Below, in pieces: positions 51,801-61,247 of a stretch of DNA of 64,000 nucleotides (position 1 is the first letter of the stretch; each line of letters starts with the position of its first letter). The notes beneath the pieces are model-generated. The model was not told where the DNA came from. It saw nothing but the letters and a program-made list of their open reading frames with translations, and did not search any database. Source of the stretch: an uncultured Clostridia bacterium (GTDB lineage: Bacteria > Bacillota > Clostridia > Peptostreptococcales > Anaerovoracaceae); contig CAKQXD010000001.1 of assembly GCA_934281605.1 (NCBI GenBank), forward strand, positions 124,001 through 188,000, in the 5' to 3' direction. The position numbers and the translations under genes were made by a program.

Positions 51801-52745
51801 GTGAAAAACGATATCGAAATATTCAACGTGTTCGGGGATGGCTTCGACCGGTTCGGCTTCCCGGGCAGACAGTACCGGGTGACGGCGGGACGCGGCGGCG
51901 AAGCGATCCTCATAATCGGAAGTGAGAAGACGGCCGTCATCGACTGCGGTATGGCATACTGCGGCGACGGCGTGGTAAGGAACATAAAGGACAAACTGGC
52001 AGAGGAAGGGCGGAGCACGCTGGATTTTGCATTTCTGACCCATTCTCACTACGACCACATGGGAGCACTGCCTTATCTGAGAAAGGCTTTTCCAGAGATC
52101 ATTGTATACGGCAGCGCTCACTGCCAGGCGATTTTGCAGCGGCCTAACGCCAAGGTGCTGATGAAGGAACTGGGGACCGCGGCGCGGGATCTTTACAGAC
52201 CGGAAAGCACGGAGGAGATCCCGGTGGATGACCTGGCGGTAGACGTGGCTCTGAAGGACGGCGATATCGTGAGCCTGGGGAATGAAACGATCCAGGCCAT
52301 CGAGGCGAAGGGTCATACCGATTGTTCCATGGCCTATGCGCTGGAGCCGGACGGCATCCTGTTTACCAGTGAAAGCACGGGAATCGTGGAAGCCGGACTT
52401 GCCATCAACACGCCGATTTTAAAGAGCTTTGCAGATGCGAAAGCATCGCTGGACAAGTGCAAAGCCTACGGCGCCAGGTACATCTGCCTGCCTCACTTCG
52501 GGCTGATCCCGCAGGATTTCAACGAGGAATACTGGGACAGATTCGAGCAGGGCTGCGAGGACAGGATACAGATGGCCCGGGAGATGAAGGCGGAAGGGCT
52601 GGAAGCGGATCAGATGCTGGAGCGTTATCGCGACCGGTACTGGGATCCCATCATGGAGCAGGAACAGCCCATTGAGGCGTTTCTGATCAATGCGAAGAAC
52701 ATTATAAAAGCTGCGCTGAGGGCTTTGGAAATGGAAGAAAAATAA
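51801..52745 (+). CDS. Metallo-beta-lactamase-fold hydrolase
   Basis: A protein of 314 residues. Metal ligands lie in LTHSHYDHMGALPY (about 75-88), with HxHxDH-type spacing, and in IEAKGHTDCSMAY (about 171-183). The later PHFGLIPQDF is typical of MBL regulators or hydrolases of unknown substrate. GTG start, with GGAGG 5 nt upstream, is preferred over upstream codons in the same frame. It is followed by a hydrolase and nadE. The substrate is not predictable. Confidence 0.82.
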   Translation: MKNDIEIFNVFGDGFDRFGFPGRQYRVTAGRGGEAILIIGSEKTAVIDCGMAYCGDGVVRNIKDKLAEEGRSTLDFAFLTHSHYDHMGALPYLRKAFPEIIVYGSAHCQAILQRPNAKVLMKELGTAARDLYRPESTEEIPVDDLAVDVALKDGDIVSLGNETIQAIEAKGHTDCSMAYALEPDGILFTSESTGIVEAGLAINTPILKSFADAKASLDKCKAYGARYICLPHFGLIPQDFNEEYWDRFEQGCEDRIQMAREMKAEGLEADQMLERYRDRYWDPIMEQEQPIEAFLINAKNIIKAALRALEMEEK

Positions 52746-52763
52746 CAGGAGGAGGGCTTTGCG

Positions 52764-53312
52764 ATGAAGATTTTGATCGTCGTGGACATGCAGAATGATT
52801 TTATCGACGGCGTCCTGGGGACGCGGGAGGCGGTTGCCATCGTTCCCCATGTAAAGGAAAAGATAGAGGCGTATCGCGCAGAGAAAAACACTGTGATCTT
52901 TACGCGGGATACCCATGGGGAAGATTATCTGCAGACCCAAGAAGGGCGGAAGCTGCCGGTGGAGCACTGCATTCGAGGCACCCGCGGATGGGAAATCTCG
53001 GAGAAACTGGACACGGCGGACAGCCAGATCATCGACAAGCCCAGCTTTGGATCTTATGAGCTGGTGGAGAAGCTGGCAGAGCTGGACAAGCAAGATGCGC
53101 TGGAGTCCGTTGAACTGGTAGGGCTTTGCACCGATATCTGCGTGATCTCCAATGCGATGCTGGTGAAAAACCGTTTCCCGGAGCTGCAGGTCATCGTGGA
53201 CGCGGCGTGTTGCGCAGGCGTGATGCCGGAGACCCATATGACGGCGCTGCGAGCCATGGACATGTGTCAGATCGAGATTTTGCATGGACATGCAGGCGAA
53301 GCGGAAGAATAA
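52764..53312 (+). CDS. Isochorismatase-family cysteine hydrolase, possible nicotinamidase
   Basis: A protein of 182 residues. The catalytic triad is visible: Asp in VVDMQNDF (about 7-14), Lys in IIDKPSFGSY (about 91-100) and Cys in GLCTDICVISNAM, with the nucleophile near residue 121. The position between an MBL hydrolase and nadE suggests nicotinamidase work in NAD salvage (nicotinamide to nicotinate). That is inference, since the family also has other amidases. GGAGGAGG precedes the start. Confidence 0.8.
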   Translation: MKILIVVDMQNDFIDGVLGTREAVAIVPHVKEKIEAYRAEKNTVIFTRDTHGEDYLQTQEGRKLPVEHCIRGTRGWEISEKLDTADSQIIDKPSFGSYELVEKLAELDKQDALESVELVGLCTDICVISNAMLVKNRFPELQVIVDAACCAGVMPETHMTALRAMDMCQIEILHGHAGEAEE

Positions 53313-53343
53313 ATAGATAGTATAGAAAAGGTGAGGTGACGAA

Positions 53344-54087
53344 ATGAGTTTTGATGCAGAAAAAGTAACGAAAGAGATCGTGCAGTGGATTCGTGACTGG
53401 TTCGAGGAGAACGGGAAGGGCTGCAAAGCGGTGGTCGGACTTTCCGGCGGCAAGGACAGTTCGGTTGTCGCAGCGTTGTGCGTAGAGGCACTGGGCAAGG
53501 AGAATGTCTTCGGTGTGATGATGCCGAACGGCGAACAGTTTGATATCGACGTATCTCACAAGCTGGCGGAGCATCTGGGGATCGAAAGCATCGTGGTAAA
53601 TATCAAAGACGCATATAACGGTGTTGTAGGCGAGCTGGCCAAGCACTTCGACAGCTTCGAGGGCCAGGCGAGAGTCAATCTGCCGCCGCGGCTTCGTATG
53701 GCGGCTCTGTACGCTGTATCCCAGACGGTCAACGGGAGAGTAGCCAATACGTGCAACCTGTCGGAGGACTGGGTAGGCTATGCGACCAAGTTCGGCGACG
53801 GAGCCGGAGATTTCAGTCCGCTGTCCAAGCTGACGGTGCAGGAAGTCAAGGCTGTGGGAAGAGTGCTGGGACTTCCGAGCATGTTTGTGGACAAAGTGCC
53901 GATCGACGGACTTTGCGGTCTGAGCGATGAGGATAATCTGGGATTTACCTATGCGGTACTGGATCGCTACATTAGAGAGGGCGTCTGCGAGGATGAGGAA
54001 ACTCGCCAGAAGATCGACCGTCTTCACAAGGCGAATCTCTTCAAGCTGCAGCCTATGCCGACGTTCCCGTATGAACCGGAACAGTAG
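53344..54087 (+). CDS. nadE: NH3-dependent NAD synthetase
   Basis: Final step of NAD synthesis: amidation of deamido-NAD with ATP and ammonia. The PP-loop is GLSGGKDSS (about 32-40). Later marks are TCNLSEDWVGYATKFGDGAG and LCGLSDEDNLG, both typical. At 247 residues there is no glutaminase domain, so free ammonia is the nitrogen donor. AGGTGA precedes the ATG. Operon with the two genes before it is likely. Confidence 0.94.
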   Translation: MSFDAEKVTKEIVQWIRDWFEENGKGCKAVVGLSGGKDSSVVAALCVEALGKENVFGVMMPNGEQFDIDVSHKLAEHLGIESIVVNIKDAYNGVVGELAKHFDSFEGQARVNLPPRLRMAALYAVSQTVNGRVANTCNLSEDWVGYATKFGDGAGDFSPLSKLTVQEVKAVGRVLGLPSMFVDKVPIDGLCGLSDEDNLGFTYAVLDRYIREGVCEDEETRQKIDRLHKANLFKLQPMPTFPYEPEQ

Positions 54088-54130
54088 GCAAAATGAAAAG
54101 AAAAACGGCGGAGCACCCCTTAAAAAAATA

Positions 54131-54159
54131 TTGCGGAGCATGACAGTTTATGGTATATT
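54131..54159 (+). promoter_or_regulatory. Promoter of a candidate small RNA
   Basis: TTGCGG, a 17-bp spacer and TATATT; the spacer ends with TGG, giving an extended -10. A terminator follows about 120 nt downstream. Confidence 0.45.
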
Positions 54160-54165
54160 GTTTAC

Positions 54166-54321
54166 GATGGTTTTACTGCTTCAAAAGAGTAGTAGAAGTT
54201 TATCAGGCATAGACCTGAAATGGAAAGAGGGGTCTTACATACAAGGTCTAAAAGAAGTAAGCCTAATGGTTTTATAAAAAGGCGTCAAAGCAGAGTTTTC
54301 TGTGATGGCGTCTTTTTATTT
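54166..54321 (+). ncRNA. Candidate small RNA between nadE and pstS
   Basis: The segment between the promoter at 54131-54159 and the terminator at 54276-54321 has no credible gene. A 45-codon ORF (54139-54276) starts inside the promoter, so it cannot be fully made from this transcript. Short pairings (TCAGG/CCTGA, AGACCT/AGGTCT) suggest folding. Tentative. Confidence 0.3.
54276..54321 (+). terminator. Rho-independent terminator
   Basis: AAAAAGGCGTC pairs with GGCGTCTTTTT through two G-U pairs, followed by ATTTTT. Confidence 0.55.
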
Positions 54322-54384
54322 TTCTAAAGGGCACTTTTTATTTTTGTAAAATCCGTCATTTAGACATTCTTTCCCGTCATATTC

Positions 54385-54440
54385 TTTTACATACATTTTA
54401 CATTCCTGCGATTTTGTATTTAACATACCATCTCTATAAT
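54385..54440 (+). promoter_or_regulatory. Pho box and promoter of the pst-pho operon
   Basis: TTTTACA at 54385 and 54396 (11 bp apart) with a third copy TTTAACA at 54419 form the phased repeats expected for PhoP. TATAAT lies at 54435-54440 with no proper -35, as in PhoP-activated promoters. Confidence 0.8.
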
Positions 54441-54500
54441 ACAGACTGTACTAAGGAGAAACCAATAAAAATCAAAAGAAAGAATAGGAGAGAAAGAGAA

Positions 54501-55367
54501 ATGAAAAAAAGCAGATTAGCAAAAGTTCTTACAGTAAGCCTTGCGGCACTGATGGTGTTCGGGCTGGCAAGCTGCGGAGGCGGCAGCGGAAAGGTATCCG
54601 ACAAGGATATCACGGTTATTTCCAGAGAAGAAGGCTCCGGAACAAGAGATGCGTTTACAGAGCTGACTGGAGTTCTGCAGGATGATGTGGACAAGACAGT
54701 TGATACAGCAGAGATCTCCAACAGCACTTCCGTAGTAACTCAGTCAGTTGCAGGAAACGATGCAGCGATCGGATACATCTCCCTGGGTTCCCTGGACGAC
54801 ACGGTAAAGGCAGTTAAGGTTGATGGCGTAGAGGCGACTGTTGATAACATCAAGAGCGGCGACTACAAAATCCAGAGACCGTTCAACATCGTAACAAAAG
54901 GCGAAGTAAAAGAACTTCCGGCTGACTTCATCAAGTTCATCATGAGTAAGGACGGACAGAAGATCATCGAAGACGAAGGTTACATCTCCGTTAATGAAAA
55001 TGCAGAAGCTTACAAGGCAAGCGGTCTTAAGGGAAGCATCACACTGGCAGGTTCCACTTCCGTATCTCCGGTAATGGAAGTATTAGCTGACAAGTACAAG
55101 GAACTCAACAGTGGTGTTACGATCGAAATCCAGCAGACAGGATCCGGCGCAGGTATCCAGAGCACAACAGAAGGTGTATGTGACATCGGTATGGCATCCA
55201 GAGAACTGAAGGATGAAGAAACAAGCCAGGGTCTTAAGAGTGAAGAAATCGCACTGGACGGAATCGCAGTGATCGTGAACAAAGACAACGGTGTAGAAGA
55301 CCTGTCCATGGATCAGATCATGAAGATCTTCACAGGAGAAATCACCAACTGGGCTGACGTAAAATAA
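54501..55367 (+). CDS. pstS: Phosphate-binding lipoprotein
   Basis: The extracellular receptor of the Pst transporter, 288 residues. The signal peptide ends with a lipobox, GLASCGGG (Cys near residue 27). Phosphate-binding features include ISREEGSGTRDAF (about 42-54) and later LAGSTSVSP with QQTGSGAG, both contacting phosphate in homologues. The start is supported by GGAGAG. First gene of the operon under the Pho box. pstC follows 22 bp downstream. Confidence 0.95.
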   Translation: MKKSRLAKVLTVSLAALMVFGLASCGGGSGKVSDKDITVISREEGSGTRDAFTELTGVLQDDVDKTVDTAEISNSTSVVTQSVAGNDAAIGYISLGSLDDTVKAVKVDGVEATVDNIKSGDYKIQRPFNIVTKGEVKELPADFIKFIMSKDGQKIIEDEGYISVNENAEAYKASGLKGSITLAGSTSVSPVMEVLADKYKELNSGVTIEIQQTGSGAGIQSTTEGVCDIGMASRELKDEETSQGLKSEEIALDGIAVIVNKDNGVEDLSMDQIMKIFTGEITNWADVK

Positions 55368-55389
55368 GTAAAGAAACAGGTACAAGAAA

Positions 55390-56241
55390 ATGCGAAAATA
55401 CAGTGAAAACATTATGAAGATCGTATTCTTGACAGCAGCATGTGTCTCCATCATAGCAGTAATCCTCATCTGTGTGTTCTTGTTCGCAAGTGGCGTACCG
55501 GCTATAAAGGAAATCGGAGTATCCGATTTCCTTCTTGGCGATTCGTGGAAGCCGAATCAGGATCTGTACGGGGTGTTCCCGATGATCATCGGCAGTGTGT
55601 ATGTCACGGCAGGTGCTATCCTCATCGGGGTTCCCATCGGACTGCTTTGTGCGGTATTCATGGCGCGCTACTGCCCGAAGGGGCTTTACAAAGTGTTGAA
55701 ACCTGCTGTGGATCTTCTGGCAGGGATCCCATCCATCGTATACGGGTTCTTTGGCCTGATGGTCATCGTCCCGCTGGTGCAGGGATCTCTTGGAGGCAGT
55801 GGGAAATGTCTTCTGACCTCATCGGTCCTTTTGGGGATCATGATCCTGCCAACGATCATAAGCGTATCGGAATCAAACATCCGTGCTGTTCCGGAATACT
55901 ATTATGAAGGTTCCCTGGCACTGGGAGCTACGAGAGAGAGAAGCATCTTCCGTGCTGTGCTTCCGGCTGCTAAAATGGGAATCATGGCCGGGATCATCCT
56001 GGGGATCGGAAGAGCGATCGGTGAGACCATGGCAGTCGTTATGGTCTGCGGAAACCAGGCAATCATGCCGGATGGTCTGACGAATGGTGTGCGGACTCTG
56101 ACAGCCAATATCGTTCTGGAAATGGGCTACGCGTCCGGGCTGCATCGAGAAGCGCTGATTTCAACAGCAGTAGTGCTTTTCGTGTTCATCCTGATCATAA
56201 ACCTTTCCTTTATGGCATTAAAAAGGAGGGCTGACCGATGA
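55390..56241 (+). CDS. pstC: Phosphate ABC permease PstC
   Basis: Inner-membrane permease of 283 residues with six helices. Family phrases are GTVYVTAGAIL-like GSVYVTAGAILIGVPIG, PSIVYGFFGLMVIVP and GATRERSIFRAVLPAAKMGI, the last being the ATPase-contact loop. It overlaps pstA by 4 bp. Confidence 0.95.
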   Translation: MRKYSENIMKIVFLTAACVSIIAVILICVFLFASGVPAIKEIGVSDFLLGDSWKPNQDLYGVFPMIIGSVYVTAGAILIGVPIGLLCAVFMARYCPKGLYKVLKPAVDLLAGIPSIVYGFFGLMVIVPLVQGSLGGSGKCLLTSSVLLGIMILPTIISVSESNIRAVPEYYYEGSLALGATRERSIFRAVLPAAKMGIMAGIILGIGRAIGETMAVVMVCGNQAIMPDGLTNGVRTLTANIVLEMGYASGLHREALISTAVVLFVFILIINLSFMALKRRADR

Positions 56242-57104
56242 AGAAAATAGGAAAAGGCTCCTGGGAGCAGTTCTGGCTCACATATAAAAACAAACCGGGA
56301 TCTCTGGCAGTACTCATATGCGTGATCCTGGCAGCGATCGTCACGGTGGGCATTCTGTTCTCCCTGATCATATACATTTTAGTAAACGGAGTCGTGCATT
56401 TGAGACCGGAGCTGTTTGCCTGGGAATATAATACCAGCAACATGTCCATGATGCCGGCCATTATCAGTACGGTGTACATCACGGTGCTGACATTGCTGAT
56501 GGCAGTGCCGATCGGCATCTTCTCTGCCATTTATCTGGTGGAATACGCCAAACGGGGCAGCAAGCTGGTCAAAGTGATCCGAACGACGACGGAAACGCTG
56601 CAGGGCATCCCGTCCATCGTGTACGGCCTGTTCGGATATATTCTGTTCGTTATCACCCTGGGATGGAGCTATTCGGTGCTGGCCGGAGCGGTGACGCTGG
56701 CCATCATGATCCTGCCGCTGATCATCCGTACCACAGAAGAAGCGCTGATTTCGGTACCGGATTCCTACCGGGAGGGAAGTTTCGGACTTGGTGCAGGCAA
56801 ACTGCGGACTGTATTTAAGATCATCCTGCCGTGCGCCGTACCGGGGATCCTGGCAGGCGTGATCCTGGCCATCGGCAGGATCGTAGGAGAAAGTGCGGCG
56901 CTCATCTTTACAGCAGGAACGGTGGCGCAGGTTCCGGGAAGTCTCTTTGACTCGGCAAGAACCTTATCCGTCCACATGTACGCACTCCTGTCGGAAGGTC
57001 TTTACACCAATCAGGCCTATGCGACGGCAGTCGTGCTGCTGGCACTGGTGATCCTTATCAATGCGGTCTCCGGCTTTATTGCGAAAAAACTGGCAACGAG
57101 GTAG
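56238..57104 (+). CDS. pstA: Phosphate ABC permease PstA
   Basis: The second permease half, 288 residues, six helices. PSIVYGLFGYILFV and GAGKLRTVFKIILPCAVPGI are the PstA-type loops. The ATGA overlap with pstC indicates coupled translation. Six bases separate it from pstB. Confidence 0.95.
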   Translation: MKKIGKGSWEQFWLTYKNKPGSLAVLICVILAAIVTVGILFSLIIYILVNGVVHLRPELFAWEYNTSNMSMMPAIISTVYITVLTLLMAVPIGIFSAIYLVEYAKRGSKLVKVIRTTTETLQGIPSIVYGLFGYILFVITLGWSYSVLAGAVTLAIMILPLIIRTTEEALISVPDSYREGSFGLGAGKLRTVFKIILPCAVPGILAGVILAIGRIVGESAALIFTAGTVAQVPGSLFDSARTLSVHMYALLSEGLYTNQAYATAVVLLALVILINAVSGFIAKKLATR

Positions 57105-57110
57105 TTAAGT

Positions 57111-57860
57111 ATGGATAAATATACAATAGAAAATCTGGAGCTTTTTTATGGTGATTTTAAGGCTCTCAAGAACATCAACATGAAGATACAGGAAAAAGAA
57201 ATCACCGCATTTATCGGGCCGTCCGGCTGCGGCAAGTCCACTCTTTTGAAGACGTTAAACCGCATGAACGACCTGGTGGAAGGATGCAAGATCAATGGAA
57301 CGGTCAAGCTGGACGATCAGGACATCTACGGCAAGATCGACGTGAATCTGCTCAGAAAGAGAGTGGGAATGGTATTCCAGAAGCCGAATCCTTTCCCTAT
57401 GAGCATCTATGATAACATCGCATACGGACCGCGAACTCATGGGATCCATTCCAAGGCAAAGCTGAATGAAATCGTGGAGAAATCACTGCGGGATGTAGCC
57501 ATATGGGATGAAGTAAAAGACCGTCTCAACAAGAGTGCCCTGGGCATGTCGGGAGGCCAGCAGCAGAGACTTTGCATCGCGCGAGCTCTGGCGGTGGAAC
57601 CGGAGGTCATCCTGATGGATGAACCAACTTCCGCCCTTGACCCGATCTCTACATCCAAGATAGAAGAGCTTGCCATGGATCTGAAGGATCGATACACCAT
57701 CATCATCGTTACACATAATATGCAGCAGGCAGCGAGAATATCCGATAAAACCGCATTTTTCCTGCTGGGCGAGATGGTAGAATTCGACAAGACGGAAACA
57801 CTTTTTTCCGTACCGAAGGATAAGCGGACGGAAGATTATATAACAGGGAGGTTTGGCTGA
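57111..57860 (+). CDS. pstB: Phosphate ABC ATPase PstB
   Basis: ATPase of 249 residues. Walker A GPSGCGKST, signature MSGGQQQRLCIARALA, Walker B VILMDEPTSALDPIS and THNMQQAARISD. FQKPNPFPMSIYDNIAYG is diagnostic of PstB. It powers PstCA and ends just before phoU. Confidence 0.96.
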   Translation: MDKYTIENLELFYGDFKALKNINMKIQEKEITAFIGPSGCGKSTLLKTLNRMNDLVEGCKINGTVKLDDQDIYGKIDVNLLRKRVGMVFQKPNPFPMSIYDNIAYGPRTHGIHSKAKLNEIVEKSLRDVAIWDEVKDRLNKSALGMSGGQQQRLCIARALAVEPEVILMDEPTSALDPISTSKIEELAMDLKDRYTIIIVTHNMQQAARISDKTAFFLLGEMVEFDKTETLFSVPKDKRTEDYITGRFG

Positions 57861-57861
57861 T

Positions 57862-58533
57862 ATGCGTACACGATTTGATGAACAACTGGAGCAGCTCAAC
57901 GTACTGCTGATCGACATGGGAGCATTGTGCGAGGAAGCAATCAACTATGCGGTCGGTGCACTCAACGAGGGATCCGAAGAAATGCGGAAGCTGACCTACG
58001 AAACCGACAAACATATCGACGACCGTGAAAGAGAGATCGAAAACCTTTGTCTGAAGCTTCTTTTGCAGCAGCAGCCGGTAGCACGCGACCTGCGTCAGAT
58101 TTCCTCGGCACTTAAAATGATCTCCGATATGGAGCGGATCGGCGACCAGGCGGAGGATATCGCGGAAATCACGAAATCCATCAAAAAGCCGAAGGAAGAG
58201 ATCTGCGGGAATCACATCAGCGACATGACAAAGACCGCCATTTCCATGGTAACGGAGAGCGTGGATTCCTTTGTGAAAAAGGATCTTGAGATCGCCCGTG
58301 CCGTAATCAAGAAAGATGATATCGTTGACCAATTGTTTCTGGAAGTAAAGGATGATATAATCAGTGCTGTAAGAGAGGACAAGACGCCGGGTGAATATTT
58401 CGTCGACATCCTCATGATCGCAAAATATCTGGAACGCATCAGCGACCATGCGGTCAACGTGGCAGAGTGGGTCATCTTTTCTCTGACGGGACAGCATGTA
58501 AATGAAGAGCTGATAGAAAAGGAACGCTTATGA
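57862..58533 (+). CDS. phoU: Phosphate signalling regulator PhoU
   Basis: A helical protein of 223 residues with two PhoU repeats; metal-site phrases are RQISSALKMISDMERIGDQAEDI and AKYLERISDHAVNVAEW (each shown in part by family). It links Pst activity to PhoR signalling. The ATG at 57862 is preferred over a TTG at 57853 because GGGAGG lies 10 nt before it and only 1 nt before the TTG. Confidence 0.95.
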   Translation: MRTRFDEQLEQLNVLLIDMGALCEEAINYAVGALNEGSEEMRKLTYETDKHIDDREREIENLCLKLLLQQQPVARDLRQISSALKMISDMERIGDQAEDIAEITKSIKKPKEEICGNHISDMTKTAISMVTESVDSFVKKDLEIARAVIKKDDIVDQLFLEVKDDIISAVREDKTPGEYFVDILMIAKYLERISDHAVNVAEWVIFSLTGQHVNEELIEKERL

Positions 58534-59207
58534 TTTACTTTCTGGAAGATGATAACAACATCAGAAATTTCGTAATTTACGCACTGAACAACACAGGACT
58601 TTCGGCGACCGGTTTCGGAACACCCAGCGAGTTCTGGGAGGCGATGAAAACAGAAAAACCGGAGCTGCTTCTTCTGGATATCATGCTTCCGGAAGAAGAC
58701 GGGATCTCCATTTTAAAGAAGCTTCGCAGCAAAAGCGACACTAAGGATCTGCCGGTGATCATGCTGACGGCAAAGGGCACCGAGTACGATAAAGTGGTCG
58801 GTCTGGATACAGGCGCGGACGATTATGTGGCAAAGCCTTTCGGGACCATGGAGCTGATTTCGAGGATCAAGGCGCTGCTGCGACGCGCAGACCGGCGGGA
58901 TCTGCATACGGAATACTGCAGAGGAGATCTTTATCTTTGTCCTGCAAAGCATATCATCCGCGTCGATGGAAGGGATATAACGCTGACGCTCAAGGAGTTC
59001 GAACTTCTCTGTCTGCTCTTTGAGAATGAAGGTATCGTGCTGACGCGGGACGAGATCCTGACTAAAGTCTGGGGCTATGAATTCGATGGAGAAAGCCGGA
59101 CGGTGGACGTTCACATCCGTACGCTGCGTGCAAAGCTGGGGGATGCCGGAAAATGCATTGAAACCGTTCGCGGCTTAGGATATAAAATAGGAGGCAGCAA
59201 TGACTAG
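58530..59207 (+). CDS. phoP: Phosphate-type response regulator PhoP/PhoB
   Basis: An OmpR-family regulator of 225 residues. The receiver has LEDDNNIRNF, phosphoacceptor Asp in LLLDIMLPEEDG (about residue 51) and Lys in VAKPFG. The winged helix ends with ETVRGLGYKI. It overlaps phoU by 4 bp and phoR by 8 bp, so it is made with the transporter it controls. It presumably binds the Pho box at 54385. Confidence 0.9.
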   Translation: MIYFLEDDNNIRNFVIYALNNTGLSATGFGTPSEFWEAMKTEKPELLLLDIMLPEEDGISILKKLRSKSDTKDLPVIMLTAKGTEYDKVVGLDTGADDYVAKPFGTMELISRIKALLRRADRRDLHTEYCRGDLYLCPAKHIIRVDGRDITLTLKEFELLCLLFENEGIVLTRDEILTKVWGYEFDGESRTVDVHIRTLRAKLGDAGKCIETVRGLGYKIGGSND

Positions 59208-60858
59208 AAAAATCTTTAGCAGCATTCTTTCGGTGTCGGTTATCGTGTTGCTGCTGTGTCTGATAAGCATCTCCGGGATCCTGTATGGATATTTTGGAAA
59301 TGTCATTAAAAAGGAACTTCGCACTGAAGCCGATATCATGGCGCAGCAGATCGAAGATGACGACACGTACCTGCAGAATATGAATGCGATCGATAACCGG
59401 GTCACTCTGGTGGATGTCGACGGCAAGGTGCTGTTCGACTCACAGGCGGATCCGGCTGATATGGAGAATCACAACGGCAGACAGGAAATCAAGGAAGCGC
59501 GGGCGGACGGTGATTCGACAGTGACCCGTTATTCGGATACGCTGTCTACCAAGACGATTTATTATGCAAAGGCTCTTCCGGACGGTAAGGTCCTTAGGAT
59601 CGCACAGCAGCAGAGCATGGCGGCGCTGCTTCTGAAAGGCGTTGTAGCACCGTTTATCGCGATCCTGATCGCTATCGTGATCATCGCCATGATTCTGTCT
59701 CGCATGATTGCAAAGCGGATCGTAGGACCGATCAACGCGGTGGATCTGGACGATGGTGAAGCGGAAGAACCGTATCCGGAGCTGGCGCCGCTGATCACAA
59801 AAGTACGCCAGCAGAAGCATCGCATTCACAGTCAGATGGAAGAGATGGAGCGTGAGCAGAAAGAATTTAAAGAAATCACGGAGAACATGAGCGAGGGATT
59901 CCTGCTTCTGGATAAGAATCTGGAGATCCTGTCGTTCAACAAGGCAGCCATAGAGCTGCTGGGATATGGCGACGGAGAAGCACCGTCCAATGCTTTTGAG
60001 CTGAACCGGAGCAAGAGTTTCAGAACAGCGGTGGATGAGGCTTTAGATGGAACCCATGCCCAGAAGCTTCTGGAGACGGAAGGCAAGTGTTACAGCATCA
60101 TGGCCAGTCCGGTGTTTGAAGCGGAAGATGTGGTGGGCTGTGTTGTGATCGTAGTCGATGTGACGGAAAAAGAACAGCGGGATCGTCTTCGGAGGGAATT
60201 CACTTCTAACGTATCCCACGAGCTGAAGACTCCGCTGACGACCATCTACGGCGTTTCGGATATGATGGCAGAAGGCATCGTTAAACCAAACGATGTGAAA
60301 TCCTTTGGTAAAAACATCCGGGAAGAGTCCGGCAGAATGATCCAGCTGATCGATGATATCATTCAGCTGTCACGGCTGGATGAGGGTGCTTCCATGGATG
60401 AGGAACAGCTTCCTGTCGATCTCTTTGAGACGGCGCAGGATGTGATCGACCGCCTGCGGGATCATGCGAAGGATAAGGGCATCAGCCTGTATCTGGATGG
60501 TGAATCTGCAGTGATCAAGGGCAGTCCGGCGCTCTGTGACGAGATTTTATACAATCTGTGTGAGAATGCTATTAAATACAACAAAGAGAATGGTTCAGTG
60601 ACCATAACGGTACATGATCTGCGGGAGGGTGCTGAACTGATCGTAGAGGATACCGGCATTGGTATTCCGTATGAATACAAAGACCGTATTTTCGAGCGGT
60701 TCTTCCGGGTGGATAAGAGCCATAGCCAGACGGTGGATGGCACTGGTCTGGGACTCTCCATCGTAAAACATGCCGTTGCACGAATGGGCGGAACCATTGA
60801 AGTGGACAGCGTGGAAGGAGCGGGAACGAAGATGATCGTCCGGTTCCCGCGGAAATAG
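59200..60858 (+). CDS. phoR: Phosphate sensor histidine kinase PhoR
   Basis: A kinase of 552 residues. Two helices (about 8-30 and 147-170) flank an extracytoplasmic domain, then a PAS domain (about 225-320). HisKA has TSNVSHELKTPLTTIYG (about 336-352) and the ATPase has NLCENAIKYNKENG and GTGLGLSIVKHAV. GGAGG precedes the ATG inside the end of phoP. PhoR modules are often at this place. A strong terminator follows. Confidence 0.9.
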   Translation: MTRKIFSSILSVSVIVLLLCLISISGILYGYFGNVIKKELRTEADIMAQQIEDDDTYLQNMNAIDNRVTLVDVDGKVLFDSQADPADMENHNGRQEIKEARADGDSTVTRYSDTLSTKTIYYAKALPDGKVLRIAQQQSMAALLLKGVVAPFIAILIAIVIIAMILSRMIAKRIVGPINAVDLDDGEAEEPYPELAPLITKVRQQKHRIHSQMEEMEREQKEFKEITENMSEGFLLLDKNLEILSFNKAAIELLGYGDGEAPSNAFELNRSKSFRTAVDEALDGTHAQKLLETEGKCYSIMASPVFEAEDVVGCVVIVVDVTEKEQRDRLRREFTSNVSHELKTPLTTIYGVSDMMAEGIVKPNDVKSFGKNIREESGRMIQLIDDIIQLSRLDEGASMDEEQLPVDLFETAQDVIDRLRDHAKDKGISLYLDGESAVIKGSPALCDEILYNLCENAIKYNKENGSVTITVHDLREGAELIVEDTGIGIPYEYKDRIFERFFRVDKSHSQTVDGTGLGLSIVKHAVARMGGTIEVDSVEGAGTKMIVRFPRK

Positions 60859-60896
60859 AAACTATCTCAACTTTCTTTTGATTTGTAACGATAAGG

Positions 60897-60950
60897 GACC
60901 CCCGTCCAGCAGCCATTGAGGCCGGATGCTGGACGGGGGTCTTGGTTTGT
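60897..60950 (+). terminator. Rho-independent terminator of the pst-pho operon
   Basis: GACCCCCGTCCAGCA pairs with TGCTGGACGGGGGTC, followed by TTGGTTTG. Confidence 0.85.
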
Positions 60951-61037
60951 ATGATGGGCGAGTTGAGCTGTGATGTGTCTTGCTTGTTTTGCTCTGGGTT
61001 GTTTGGGAATGATATGACCACATGAGTGGGGACGCCG

Positions 61038-61083
61038 ATTTCAGCCCCTGACTCCCCCGAACATGTGTTGCGGGGCTGAAAGA
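61038..61083. repeat. Hairpin, copy 1 of TTTCAGCCC/GGGCTGAAA
   Basis: ATTTCAGCCCC pairs with GGGGCTGAAA around 23 bases. A second, related dyad lies about 210 bp to the right. The surrounding stretch 60951-61358 has no convincing gene. Confidence 0.5.
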
Positions 61084-61247
61084 GATAGGGTTAGGAGCTG
61101 ATATGAAGATAATAAGCAATCTGAAACAGGATAAATATGTAGTAAAATCCAATAAAAGCAAGAAAATGGATAATGATGCAGGTAAAAATAGGTGTAGCTG
61201 TTAGAAAAAGCCTGTATTGCAGGAGTTCCCATAAGCTCAGGCGTGGG

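Noticed and set aside
54139..54276. A 45-codon ORF between nadE and pstS
   Set aside because: No proper ribosome-binding site, and its start lies upstream of the predicted transcription start.
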